Part shown: positions 1-8,254 of the stretch, piece by piece
Layout of the letters: every line of letters starts with the position of its first letter
Numbering within the stretch: position 1 is the first letter of the stretch
NCBI RefSeq assembly: GCF_036959255.1
Contig: NZ_JAWMTI010000001.1
Span: 1,178,001 to 1,242,000 of the forward strand
DNA: 64,000 nucleotides
Source of the DNA: Olivibacter sp036959255
Lineage (GTDB): Bacteria > Bacteroidota > Bacteroidia > Sphingobacteriales > Sphingobacteriaceae
Direction of reading: 5' to 3'
Program-made: the position numbers and the translations under genes
The notes under the pieces: generated by a model
Seen by the model: the letters and a program-made list of their open reading frames with translations, nothing else
Told to the model about the DNA's origin: nothing
The model's database searches: none

Positions 1-63
1 GTTGAGCAAACCGAAGAACGTAGTGATGAGTTCATGAACACCTTTAAAAATAAACAAGCGTGA
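1..63 (+). CDS. C-terminal end of an unidentified protein (partial at window edge)
   Basis: Frame 1 is open from the first base to a TGA at 61-63 and encodes about 20 residues ending DEFMNTFKNKQA. The charged, hydrophilic tail looks like a normal protein C-terminus, and dispersed repeat copy A begins only six bases after the stop, as expected for an element sitting just behind a gene. Too little is visible to name a family. The frame could also be open by chance. Confidence 0.4.
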   Translation, partial: VEQTEERSDEFMNTFKNKQA

Positions 64-68
64 ATAAA

Positions 69-414
69 TCAAGGCGGTGTAGGCTACCTTGCACCTGATT
101 GCAAAGCATCACTGGCGCGTATTGGAGCCGTTTCACTTCCTCAATCCGCTTGGATAGTGCAACATGAACAGAGGTGCAAATGCTTTGCTGCTCGTTGCAT
201 CGGTATCCTCCAAGGCCGTTCTTCCAGCGCACAGGGCTATATTTAGGGCTGAAGAAATAATACGTCCGGTTAAAAGTAAAAGCCCTACGTTCCGCTAAAA
301 TATCACCTAGGAAATTTGCGGTTTGCACGTTGAGGCACTACCTTTTATAGCAAAGTTCCAAGTGATGAGTTTTTGGTTACTTTTTGCGGAAAAAAGTGAC
401 AAAAAAAACGTTCC
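69..414 (+). repeat. Dispersed ~340-bp repeat, copy A
   Basis: This stretch matches 29480-29816 in the same orientation at roughly 90% identity by eye. It starts TCAAGGCG and ends with a hairpin-forming tail (GGTTACTTTTT against AAAAAAGTGAC) near 371-405. A minus-strand frame of about 90 codons (MQTANFLGDILAERRAF...) is open in both copies, but most base differences between copies change the amino acid, so I read it as non-coding. No transposase, target duplication or other mobility gene is visible. It resembles the intergenic repeat families common in Sphingobacteriaceae; its function is unknown. Confidence 0.8.
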
Positions 415-431
415 TTTAATATAAACAATTC

Positions 432-475
432 ATCTATGTGTTAAATCGATCCGTGGTCAGAAAGCGTCTAAGCCA
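432..475 (+). repeat. Short intergenic repeat (pairs with 7929-7976)
   Basis: The words TCATCTATGTGTTAAATCGA and GGTCAGAAAG recur at 7929-7976 (there TCATCTGTGTGTTAAATCGA ... GGTCAGAAAG). Both copies lie in non-coding DNA close to the start of a gene. Origin and function are unknown. Confidence 0.55.
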
Positions 476-539
476 TAAGCAAACTATTTATTAACAAGCA
501 CTGTTATATACCTAGTTGGAAACATTATATCAAGAAATT

Positions 540-890
540 ATGAGTACATCTGCTTCTATGACACCCCTTTCTCAGGTTATGAATAAATTGGCCGCTAAAG
601 GATATAGTGAGGAATTTGTCATTAAACAAGAAGGCGCTTATTTAGGCCATCAGGAATCGCCTATCTACCAACCACAAGATTTAACCATCGTTCGAAATTA
701 TCGGTTTGAAGGTGAAAGTGATCCTGCTGATATGTCGGTTTTATATGCGATAGAGACCAAGGACGGTAAAAAAGGATTTCTTTTAAATGCTTATGGCACT
801 TATTCAGATCAAGACACTGCCGATTATGACGATTTTATCCTTGGTGTACCCATTGATGAAAAGGCGGAATTGGAAGAATTGGGGAATTAG
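540..890 (+). CDS. Conserved small hypothetical protein
   Basis: A 116-residue soluble protein with no signal peptide or membrane segment. The frame is open back to a TTG at 516, but the ATG at 540 (MSTSASMTPLSQV) is the more likely start. The core contains YRFEGESDPADMSVLYAIET followed by KKGFLLNAYGTYSD, a pattern I associate with small Bacteroidetes proteins sometimes labelled phosphoribosylpyrophosphate synthetase. That label is probably wrong, because no PRPP-binding motif is visible and the protein is far too short. It is monocistronic and convergent with nadD. Function unknown. Confidence 0.75.
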   Translation: MSTSASMTPLSQVMNKLAAKGYSEEFVIKQEGAYLGHQESPIYQPQDLTIVRNYRFEGESDPADMSVLYAIETKDGKKGFLLNAYGTYSDQDTADYDDFILGVPIDEKAELEELGN

Positions 891-942
891 TTAAATTGTT
901 AAAAGGGAAGTAGGTAATGAGTCGCAAAAACGAACAAATCAA

Positions 943-1518
943 CTATAAATAAACACCCTTCTTATCGATGAAATCCAATACCTTATCGGGCAGAAAATAT
1001 TGTACATTTTTATGGTCTTTGATCGCTTTTCTGATAAATGTGGAAGATATTTCCATCAAAGGGGTTTCCGTAAAAGTAACTCGGGGATGGTTTGTCCATT
1101 CCGTCACATCATAGCCCGGCCTTGGATACACATAAATAAAAAAGTCACGCAAAATGATTTCGTAATTCTTCCATTTCTTGAGGGTGGCGAGATTATCAGA
1201 TCCCATAATCAAAACAAAATCCTTTGTTGGATAACGTTCCCGAAGGTGTATTAAGGTATCGATGGTATACGAAGGTTGAGGAAGCCGGAACTCAATATCA
1301 CTGGCACGTATACAGTCTGCTTTATCAATCGCCAAGTTCACCATTTCTAAGCGGTCGTACATATTGAGCAAACCATCTTTCTTTTTCAAAGGATTATGCG
1401 GTGAGACCACAAACCAAACCTCTGTCAGATCGGTATAATTGGCCATATAATTCGCAATGATTAAATGGCCAACATGAATAGGGTTAAATGAACCAAAAAA
1501 AAGTCCTATTTTTTGCAT
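943..1518 (-). CDS. nadD: Nicotinate-nucleotide adenylyltransferase
   Basis: NadD transfers AMP from ATP to nicotinate mononucleotide, giving deamido-NAD in the cytoplasmic NAD pathway. The 191-residue protein has the normal length. Its N-terminus reads KIGLFFGSFNPIHVGHL, which carries the nucleotidyltransferase GSFNPxHxGH signature, and the C-terminal half has the ISSTFIR motif that contacts the ATP phosphates. It is the last gene of a compact minus-strand run (YicC-type RNase, gmk, nadD) with 13 nt between gmk and nadD, so the three are probably co-transcribed. This gene order is common in Bacteroidetes. Confidence 0.96.
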   Translation of the reverse strand: MQKIGLFFGSFNPIHVGHLIIANYMANYTDLTEVWFVVSPHNPLKKKDGLLNMYDRLEMVNLAIDKADCIRASDIEFRLPQPSYTIDTLIHLRERYPTKDFVLIMGSDNLATLKKWKNYEIILRDFFIYVYPRPGYDVTEWTNHPRVTFTETPLMEISSTFIRKAIKDHKNVQYFLPDKVLDFIDKKGVYL

Positions 1519-1531
1519 TCCTTAAACAGCC

Positions 1532-2098
1532 TTATTTCAAAAAATCAAGCACAAGTTCAGAGGCTTCCTGACACGCTTTGTCCAAGTCATCATTTTTTAA
1601 GATGATATCAAACTTCTCCGCATAAGCCAGTTCTTTACCGGCCTTTTCGATGCGCTCCTTGAGTTTTTCCTCTGTATCAGTTCCTCTTCCCCTCAGTCTT
1701 TCGATCAATACATTCAAGGAGGGAGGTTGCACAAAAACAGCCAAGGCATTATCTTCAAACTTTTTCTTTAAATGCAGTCCTCCAATTACGTCAATATCAA
1801 ATATAACAGCTTTCCCTTCAGTCCAAATACGCTCTATTTCAGCGCGTAAAGTGCCATAAAAAGTGCCGGAGTAAACTTCCTCAAATTCAACAAATTCCTT
1901 TTTTGCAATGCGATGTAAAAATTCTTCCTTCGTGATGAAGTAATAGTCCTTTCCATCCACTTCACCTTCGCGAGGCTCCCTTGTGCTAGCAGAGATCGAA
2001 AAGGCAATCTTGTCATTAAATTTTTCCAGTAACCACTTTACAATTGTCGTTTTTCCTGCTCCCGAAGGTGCAGAAAAGATAATTAACTTTCCTTCCAT
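1532..2098 (-). CDS. gmk: Guanylate kinase
   Basis: Gmk phosphorylates GMP to GDP with ATP and is essential for guanine nucleotide supply. The 188-residue length is typical. The P-loop is SAPSGAGKTT near residues 9-18; the GMP-binding region contains STREPREGEVDGKDYYF and a Tyr in FEEVYSGTFYGT; the lid region has RLRGRGTDTEEKLKERI. It lies 18 nt downstream of the YicC-type gene and 13 nt upstream of nadD. The start ATG at 2098 gives MEGKLIIFSAPSGAGKTT, as expected. Confidence 0.97.
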   Translation of the reverse strand: MEGKLIIFSAPSGAGKTTIVKWLLEKFNDKIAFSISASTREPREGEVDGKDYYFITKEEFLHRIAKKEFVEFEEVYSGTFYGTLRAEIERIWTEGKAVIFDIDVIGGLHLKKKFEDNALAVFVQPPSLNVLIERLRGRGTDTEEKLKERIEKAGKELAYAEKFDIILKNDDLDKACQEASELVLDFLK

Positions 2099-2116
2099 TC
2101 AATAATGACAAGTTAT

Positions 2117-2992
2117 CTATAAAATATTCAATAATTGCTCCTTAATTTTTTCCAGCTCTTCCTTCATTTGAACTACTGTTTGCTGAATCTGGGCATTATT
2201 GGCCTTCGATCCAAGCGTATTTATTTCGCGGCCCATTTCTTGTGAAATAAAGCCTAGTTTTTTACCATTTGCATCTTGTGCCGTTAAAATCTTTGCGAAA
2301 TACTCGCAGTGACTTCTCAATCGTACCTTTTCTTCAGTAATGTCGAGCTTGTCGATATAATAAATTAATTCTTGCTCGAATCGATTCTTATCTACATTTT
2401 CACCACCTACCGCTTCTTCCATATAATTACTAATACGTTCTCTTATAAGCGGGATTCGAGCTATTTCTTGACTTTCTACCTTTACTAAAAGTTCCAAAAT
2501 AGTCTGATTTCTTTTGAAGAGATCCTCTTTGAGAACCTTTCCTTCGTCTGATCGGAATTGCTGGAATTTCTCCAATGCCAAATAAAAAGTACTCAATAAA
2601 TCTTGCCATTCTTCTTCATCTGCGGCATCTTCCGCATAACTGATGACTTCGGGTAAATTAAGCGCTAATTCGAATATATTTTCTGTAGGATCACCTAGCT
2701 CGGTAGCAATGGTTTTTAGTTGCTGGTAATAATTTTTCAATAGGCCACTATCAATCGTGGCCGCTCTTGCCGAAGCATCGGCGTACTCGACATTGACCGT
2801 AATGTTGACCTTTCCCCGTTCAATAAGCTTTGTACATTCATTTCTGAGGAAAAGCTCTTTTTCAGAGAAAGTTTTAGGTAATTTTAAATTAAGCTCTAAA
2901 TATTTTGAGTTTAGTGACTTAATTTCTACCGTATATTTCGCTTTGGCACTTTCTTTGGTCCCTAAACCAAATCCGGTCATTGATTTTATCAT
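2117..2992 (-). CDS. YicC/YloC family endoribonuclease
   Basis: Family members are endoribonucleases implicated in RNA turnover (YicC in E. coli, YloC in Bacillus). The protein starts MIKSMTGFGLG, the hallmark N-terminus of the family; an ATG two codons further upstream (2998) is possible but less likely. The C-terminal half has FEQELIYYIDKLDITEEKVRLRSH and KKLGFISQEMGREINTLGSK, both conserved family blocks with acidic and histidine residues. Length of about 291 residues is normal. It is the first gene of the tight operon with gmk and nadD, an association widespread in bacteria. Confidence 0.94.
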   Translation of the reverse strand: MIKSMTGFGLGTKESAKAKYTVEIKSLNSKYLELNLKLPKTFSEKELFLRNECTKLIERGKVNITVNVEYADASARAATIDSGLLKNYYQQLKTIATELGDPTENIFELALNLPEVISYAEDAADEEEWQDLLSTFYLALEKFQQFRSDEGKVLKEDLFKRNQTILELLVKVESQEIARIPLIRERISNYMEEAVGGENVDKNRFEQELIYYIDKLDITEEKVRLRSHCEYFAKILTAQDANGKKLGFISQEMGREINTLGSKANNAQIQQTVVQMKEELEKIKEQLLNIL

Positions 2993-3196
2993 ATGCAAAC
3001 TTAGATAAAATGCTTGACATTTGCGAACACCGACTAATGATATCGGTGTTTACGGCCCGTAAATTGACAAATATGATTATTGGTCAATGCGATCGGATAA
3101 GGGATGGATAACAAAAACAGCGAATAGCTATTCGCTAATTTAACATTTTTTAGCACTATTAATGCAAATGATTTGTTATGTTTACCGAGGAGAAGT

Positions 3197-3973
3197 ATGG
3201 AGCGTAAAAGACACTTTAAAAGCATATATAGCATCTTTTTAACACTATTTTTATTTAGTTTTGGCTCCGTTGTACAAGCACAGGAGACATTAGAAGGAGT
3301 TGTTCTGGAGAAAGGCACCCCGAAGCGGGTTGCTGAGGCTACAATCACCAATAGACGCACCTTAGAGAAGGCTATTTCGAACAGCGAAGGCGGTTTCGTC
3401 ATCCCGGCAAAGGTTGGCGATACACTTATTGTTACCAAATATGCTTACTCGTCCGAATATTACCGTATTGCCGATCCAAAAAATATTGTAGTAAGTTTAA
3501 ACCCCACGATTGAACTCGAAACAGTTACGGTTACCGGAAAGACAAGGAAAGAAGAGCTTCAAGATATACTGGAAGATTATGATAAGCAAACACCTTACGG
3601 GGCGCGCAAGCCCAAAGCCTTGGCCTACGTTTTCAATCCATTGAGCGCTTTGTATGGCACTTTCAGTCGATCCGCAAAAAATGCCAGAAGGTTTAACAAT
3701 TACGCACAGAACGAAATAAAAGAAACAGAGGTTGATAAAAAATTCAACAAATACAACGTTGGCGAGATTACAGGTCTACAGGGGGATGACCTTATGAATT
3801 TCATGTCGCTGTACCGACCAAGTTACGAACAATGCCAGTATTGGAACGAGTATGATATTCGGGATTACCTCAAGGCATCTTTGGCAAAATTTGAGCGTGA
3901 TGGTAAGCCTAAAGCAGATACTTTACCCAAAATCCCCATCCCGGAACAACAACTCAATAAAAAGGAATATTAA
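3197..3973 (+). CDS. Secreted carboxypeptidase-like regulatory domain protein
   Basis: A 258-residue exported protein. I chose the ATG at 3197, which gives MERKRHFKSIYSIFLTLFLFSFGSVVQAQ, a standard signal peptide; the frame is open upstream only to a TTG. The mature N-terminus (ETLEGVVLEKGTPKRVAEATITNRRT...FVIPAKVGDTLIVTKYAY) is a beta-sandwich of the carboxypeptidase D regulatory-like family also found at the start of TonB-dependent receptors. The remainder is charged and lacks a plug or barrel, so it is not a receptor. Such stand-alone proteins are common in Bacteroidetes; the specific role is unknown. Confidence 0.8.
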   Translation: MERKRHFKSIYSIFLTLFLFSFGSVVQAQETLEGVVLEKGTPKRVAEATITNRRTLEKAISNSEGGFVIPAKVGDTLIVTKYAYSSEYYRIADPKNIVVSLNPTIELETVTVTGKTRKEELQDILEDYDKQTPYGARKPKALAYVFNPLSALYGTFSRSAKNARRFNNYAQNEIKETEVDKKFNKYNVGEITGLQGDDLMNFMSLYRPSYEQCQYWNEYDIRDYLKASLAKFERDGKPKADTLPKIPIPEQQLNKKEY

Positions 3974-4016
3974 CCTGAGCCGAAAATAGTAATCGAATTC
4001 AGGTCATTAAGAAAAT

Positions 4017-4051
4017 GGTGTATCCGAATCTTTTTGAACATCGGATACACC
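4017..4051. terminator. Bidirectional terminator-like hairpin
   Basis: Perfect 11-bp arms GGTGTATCCGA (4017-4027) and TCGGATACACC (4041-4051) around a 13-nt loop. It lies between two convergent genes (ends at 3973 and 4068), the usual place for a shared terminator. The T-run sits in the loop rather than after the stem, so efficiency is uncertain. Confidence 0.65.
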
Positions 4052-4067
4052 CTGGGTTATCAAGTAG

Positions 4068-6995
4068 CTAATAGCCAAACAAGGTCTTCAGGTCGAGTTC
4101 TTTCACCTCTCCATAACTAGCAAGATCCGTGTTTTTTACCCGTTCCTTACTTCCCAGAATGCAATAAGCATAGGCTTTTCCCTTAAATTCACGGTCGTGA
4201 AAATTTTTCAGATCCGAGAAATTCATGCCTTTCACCTCATCGTATACTTTCTTCCGCATATCGTAATCGATTCCTAATCGTTGTGCATTCAAGAAGGAGT
4301 AGATAATGCCATCTTCCGTAATACGGCTGGTTTCAAGCGACCGAAGCAAACCTTCTTTGCTGGTATTAAAGACTTTTTCAGAGGCAGGCAAGTTTTGTAA
4401 CAACTCGTTCATCCCCGCTATCGCTTCTTTTAATTTATCGGCCTGTGTGCCCACATAAGCCAGAATGCTGTAGCGGTCATCTTTCTTATTTGGCGATGAA
4501 TAAACAGCGTAAGTGGAATAAGCCAGCGCCTTCGACTCTCTGATTGTCTGGAAAACAATACCGCTCATGCCGCCGCCGAAATAGTTATTAAATAGTTGGA
4601 TAACGGCCGTTCTATTTGGATCGTATTCGTCAGAATTCCTAAACCAATCAATTTCAGCTTGCACCATGTCGTAATGTGCAAAGTATACTTTTGATTCATT
4701 CTGTGCCGTCTTTTCAAATTTTACAGGAATGGGATATGCCTTGAATTGAGCGGGTGTGGTATGTAAGCTTCCCAGCTCATCACCTAGCTCTGCCGCGCTT
4801 TTTGGGCCATAATACACAACTTTATGCTCGTAGTTTACCAAATCATGCAAAATGTCTGTCAAGGCCTTTGCCTGAATTGCTTCCAGCTCCTCATCGGACA
4901 ACACATAATTGAATGGATTTTTAGCTCCATATTGCGCATAACTTACCACTCCTCGTAAAATAGAGCCCTTATCCAGTTTGGCGTCCTCACGCGCTTTTTT
5001 CAAACGTGACTTTAAGCGCTGCCAGGCTTGCTCATCTGGTTGGCAATTTTTTAACAGGTCTTCCAATAATTGGACGGCCTGTCCAAAATTCTCCTGCAAA
5101 CCATCCAGGCTTATAGAACTGATCTCCGAGGAAACGTTCACATCAAAGGAGGAAGCAATTTGGTAAAATGCCTTACTGATATCCTCAGCATTTTTTGTCG
5201 ACGTACCTATATATTGCAGATATTCTGCGGCAATCGGTAGTAATTTGTTATGGTAGCTTCCCATATCAAATCGATAACTTAAACGAAAAATATCATTTGT
5301 TTTATTTTCAACAGCTAAAAGAGATAATCCATTGATCTTTTTACGATTGATATCTTTGTCATAATCAATCCACATGGGGGAAACAGGTGTTTCCGGCATT
5401 TCATTAACTTGTTTTAGAAACGCAGATTGTGCATCCCTGTTCACTTCAACGGGTGTGATGGTTGGTTTTTCGACTTTCTTTATACTTTTATCTTCCCCCT
5501 TCTTTTTATAAACAGCAACATAGTTGTCATTGAGGTATTTCTTTGCAAAGGCCATGATATCTTCCTTATCGATTGTTGCCAAGGTACTATTATAGGCAAC
5601 CATTCGTTGCCAGTCGATATCCGATGTAAAGGCATCCATGAGATTACTTGCTCTGGATTGATAACTTTCATTGGATTCCGTTGTATTCTTTTTTGCGTTG
5701 TTTAGAATCCCCGTTAAAAGCTCATCTGAAAAATCGCCTGTTTTTAATTTTTCAATTTCCTTTAACATCAGCTGTTTCACCTCGTCTAATGACTGATCTT
5801 TCATGGGTCGGCCTTGCAGTAAAAGTGTACTATAATCCTTAAGCACATAAGGAAAAGCGGCAGCGGAAAGCAACCGTTGTTTTTTTACTAGGTTGAGATC
5901 GAATAACCCTGCATTACCATTGGTAAGAATACTGCCAATGAGCTCTAATAATTGAGTGTCCTTACTTTGAGACCCCGGGAAACGATAGCCGATCATGATA
6001 CTTTCCGGTGTTGGTCCAAGCACGTCCTTATTAATCGGCGCTTTAATCTCCGCTTCCGATTCGAAATGATACGGGGGTATCTCTTTCTCTTTCATAAAAG
6101 AAAACTGCGTATCAATTTTCTTGATTACGAGATCTGGATTAAAGTCTCCAGACATAATGATGGCCATATTATTGGGCACATAATAGGTTCGGTAATAGTC
6201 CCTAATTGCAATTAAAGAAGGGTTTTTTAGATGTTCGATCGTTCCAATAGTTGTTTGTTTCCCATAACTGTTGGGAAACAGGTTTTCAAACATGGATTCA
6301 AATACCTTGGTGCCATCATTATCCAAACCCCTGTTCTTTTCTTCGTAAACCGCCTCCAATTCGGTATGAAAGATTCTAAAAATAGGATTTCGGAAACGCT
6401 CCGCCTGTACGGCCAAAAATTTATCTGTGGAGGAAGAGGGGATGTTTTCGATGTAAACGGTCTGTTCAAAAGAAGTAAAAGCATTACTTCCCTGTGAGCC
6501 CATATTGGCCATCAATTTATCATATTCATTGGCAATAGCAAACTTAGCGGCCTCTCCTGATACACGATCGATTTCCGCATAAATAGCCTTTCGCTTTATC
6601 GAGTCGGTCGTGGAATTATATTGCTCATACAATTTATCAATCTGATTCAGCAGGGGCTCCTCTTTCGACCAAGTTAATGTTCCGAATTTATCGGTGCCTT
6701 TAAAGAGCAGGTGCTCGAGATAGTGCGCTAAGCCGGTGTGGTTGGCCGGATCCGTTTTGCTGCCCGCTTTGACGGCTATATAGGTTTGAATTCGTGGTTC
6801 TTTGGTGGAAGGACTTAAAATAACTGTCAGCCCATTCTTTAATGTGTAAAATCTCGATTGGGTTGGATCGTTTGTAACGTAACGGTACGTATAACCAGCG
6901 GTGGTATTGCTTTTCCATTCATATACTTGTTGTCCGGATAAGGTACCAATACCTATAAAAAGAAATAGAATGGATAGTATATTTGTATGTTTCAT
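4068..6995 (-). CDS. M16 family (insulinase/pitrilysin-like) zinc metallopeptidase
   Basis: A 975-residue exported protease. The signal peptide is MKHTNILSILFLFIGIGTLSGQQ. The catalytic half begins around residue 45; the inverted zinc motif HxxEH is H91-Y-L-E94-H95 within GLAHYLEHLLFKGT, with the downstream acidic helix LEAVYEEKNRGLD supplying the third ligand. A second, inactive M16-like half follows, including the conserved RESKALAYSTYAVY block used in substrate binding. Two-halves-in-one-chain architecture and length match periplasmic M16 peptidases of Bacteroidetes. Likely role: degradation of peptides in the periplasm. It appears monocistronic. Confidence 0.93.
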   Translation of the reverse strand: MKHTNILSILFLFIGIGTLSGQQVYEWKSNTTAGYTYRYVTNDPTQSRFYTLKNGLTVILSPSTKEPRIQTYIAVKAGSKTDPANHTGLAHYLEHLLFKGTDKFGTLTWSKEEPLLNQIDKLYEQYNSTTDSIKRKAIYAEIDRVSGEAAKFAIANEYDKLMANMGSQGSNAFTSFEQTVYIENIPSSSTDKFLAVQAERFRNPIFRIFHTELEAVYEEKNRGLDNDGTKVFESMFENLFPNSYGKQTTIGTIEHLKNPSLIAIRDYYRTYYVPNNMAIIMSGDFNPDLVIKKIDTQFSFMKEKEIPPYHFESEAEIKAPINKDVLGPTPESIMIGYRFPGSQSKDTQLLELIGSILTNGNAGLFDLNLVKKQRLLSAAAFPYVLKDYSTLLLQGRPMKDQSLDEVKQLMLKEIEKLKTGDFSDELLTGILNNAKKNTTESNESYQSRASNLMDAFTSDIDWQRMVAYNSTLATIDKEDIMAFAKKYLNDNYVAVYKKKGEDKSIKKVEKPTITPVEVNRDAQSAFLKQVNEMPETPVSPMWIDYDKDINRKKINGLSLLAVENKTNDIFRLSYRFDMGSYHNKLLPIAAEYLQYIGTSTKNAEDISKAFYQIASSFDVNVSSEISSISLDGLQENFGQAVQLLEDLLKNCQPDEQAWQRLKSRLKKAREDAKLDKGSILRGVVSYAQYGAKNPFNYVLSDEELEAIQAKALTDILHDLVNYEHKVVYYGPKSAAELGDELGSLHTTPAQFKAYPIPVKFEKTAQNESKVYFAHYDMVQAEIDWFRNSDEYDPNRTAVIQLFNNYFGGGMSGIVFQTIRESKALAYSTYAVYSSPNKKDDRYSILAYVGTQADKLKEAIAGMNELLQNLPASEKVFNTSKEGLLRSLETSRITEDGIIYSFLNAQRLGIDYDMRKKVYDEVKGMNFSDLKNFHDREFKGKAYAYCILGSKERVKNTDLASYGEVKELDLKTLFGY

Positions 6996-7092
6996 ATGTG
7001 TGAAATTAACTTGGCCTAAAGTTAATGTTTTAAATCAAAAACTTTTTGGCACTTGGTTTGTATAACTTTTAACATCATCAAAAAATATTAAA

Positions 7093-7782
7093 ATGAGCAT
7101 AAAAAAGAACATAGCTATTTTTGGTGTGGCACTTGCTACGTCAAGTATGTTATTCACCAGCTGTAACACAGTTAAATCCATGAATAACACCCAAAAAGGT
7201 GCAGGTATAGGCGCCGTTGGTGGAGCAGGATTAGGTGCGCTTATTGGTAAAAAAGCGGGTAATACAGCAGTGGGGGCCATTATCGGTGGAGCACTTGGTG
7301 GAGTGGCCGGTGGACTGATTGGAAAAAAGATGGACAAACAGGCTGCGGAAATTGAGCGCACAGTTGACGGAGCAGAAGTGGTTAAGGCAGGTGAGGGTAT
7401 CATCGTCAAATTCGATTCAGGTATTTTATTTGGCTTTGACCAAACTGCTTTAAAACCCGAAGCGCAAACAAATATTAAAAACTTGGTTAAGTCGTTGAAT
7501 GACAATCCAGATACTGATATCTTGGTTATTGGTCATACGGATAACAAGGGAACCGCCGAATACAATCAGGGTTTATCAGAGCGTAGAGCTGCGGCAGTTA
7601 AAAGCTATGCCGTATCGCAAGGTTTAGCTGCCGGCCGGGCAAAAACGGAAGGGAAAAGCTTCAATGAGCCCATCGCCGATAATAGTACCGAAGCTGGTCG
7701 GGCTCAAAACCGTCGGGTAGAGATCGTGATTGTTGCGAACGATAAGATGAAAGAAGAAGCTCAGAAACAAAGCTCTATGTAG
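7093..7782 (+). CDS. OmpA-family lipoprotein with glycine-zipper segment
   Basis: A 229-residue outer-membrane lipoprotein. The lipobox Cys lies in SMLFTSCNTV near residue 24. Next come glycine-rich zipper repeats (GAGIGAVGGAGLGALIG, GGALGGVAGGLIG) at about residues 35-80, which probably form a membrane hairpin. The C-terminal OmpA domain (about 110-220) contains VIGHTDNKGTAEYNQGLSERRA, which binds peptidoglycan. This YiaD-like layout tethers the outer membrane to the wall. The ATG at 7093 follows an AT-rich leader, and a clear hairpin terminator follows the stop. Confidence 0.93.
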   Translation: MSIKKNIAIFGVALATSSMLFTSCNTVKSMNNTQKGAGIGAVGGAGLGALIGKKAGNTAVGAIIGGALGGVAGGLIGKKMDKQAAEIERTVDGAEVVKAGEGIIVKFDSGILFGFDQTALKPEAQTNIKNLVKSLNDNPDTDILVIGHTDNKGTAEYNQGLSERRAAAVKSYAVSQGLAAGRAKTEGKSFNEPIADNSTEAGRAQNRRVEIVIVANDKMKEEAQKQSSM

Positions 7783-7811
7783 TGCGCTAGAACATGCATA
7801 ACATATTTTGG

Positions 7812-7842
7812 AGAGTAAGTGTTTTTCGCTTACTCTTTTTGT
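7812..7842 (+). terminator. Rho-independent terminator of the OmpA lipoprotein gene
   Basis: Stem AGAGTAAG (7812-7819) pairs with CTTACTCT (7829-7836), followed by a T-run at 7836-7840. It lies 30 nt after the stop codon. Confidence 0.8.
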
Positions 7843-8254
7843 TTTATATAATTATCGGGAATAATACCTAAAGATACGTGGGATTAATTGGGAACCCCGT
7901 TGGTCGGTTTTACTTAAAAAATACGCTTTCATCTGTGTGTTAAATCGATCCTTGTTTTAGGTCAGAAAGTCGACAGTCATTTTGTTTTAATATTAAGTTT
8001 ATTAGTCAACTCTTTCACCATTACATTCTTCGGTTCTTTATGATATAAGGATAAGAACAGGAGTAAAAAATAAACTAATAAAAATCTTTCTTCCTTTTAA
8101 AAGCGAAATCCCGATTGAATTAGCAAGTGATATTTCAAAATCGGCCTATTCTTTTAACTTTGTATCCAATGATGGGAGCCGGATGGAAAGTATCTGCTTG
8201 CTAAGCCCAAGTTTTTAAATCCAAGAATGAACGATAACGAATAAATATATTCCA
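7843..8254. other. Intergenic region upstream of polA
   Basis: No gene is visible here. The region holds the second copy of a short repeat at 7929-7976 (partner at 432-475) and a polA promoter candidate at 8155-8162. The rest is AT-rich, without convincing hairpins or frames. Confidence 0.6.
8155..8162 (+). promoter_or_regulatory. Bacteroidetes -7 promoter element for polA
   Basis: TAACTTTG matches the Bacteroidetes -7 consensus TAnnTTTG. Transcription would start near 8169, leaving a leader of about 86 nt before the polA ATG. No clear TTG sits at the -33 position, so this is a partial match. Confidence 0.45.

Noticed and set aside
44..328. 94-codon minus-strand frame in repeat copy A, also open in copy B (29480-29740)
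   Set aside because: Most base differences between the copies alter the amino acid, there is no signal of selection, and the frame lies wholly inside a dispersed repeat.
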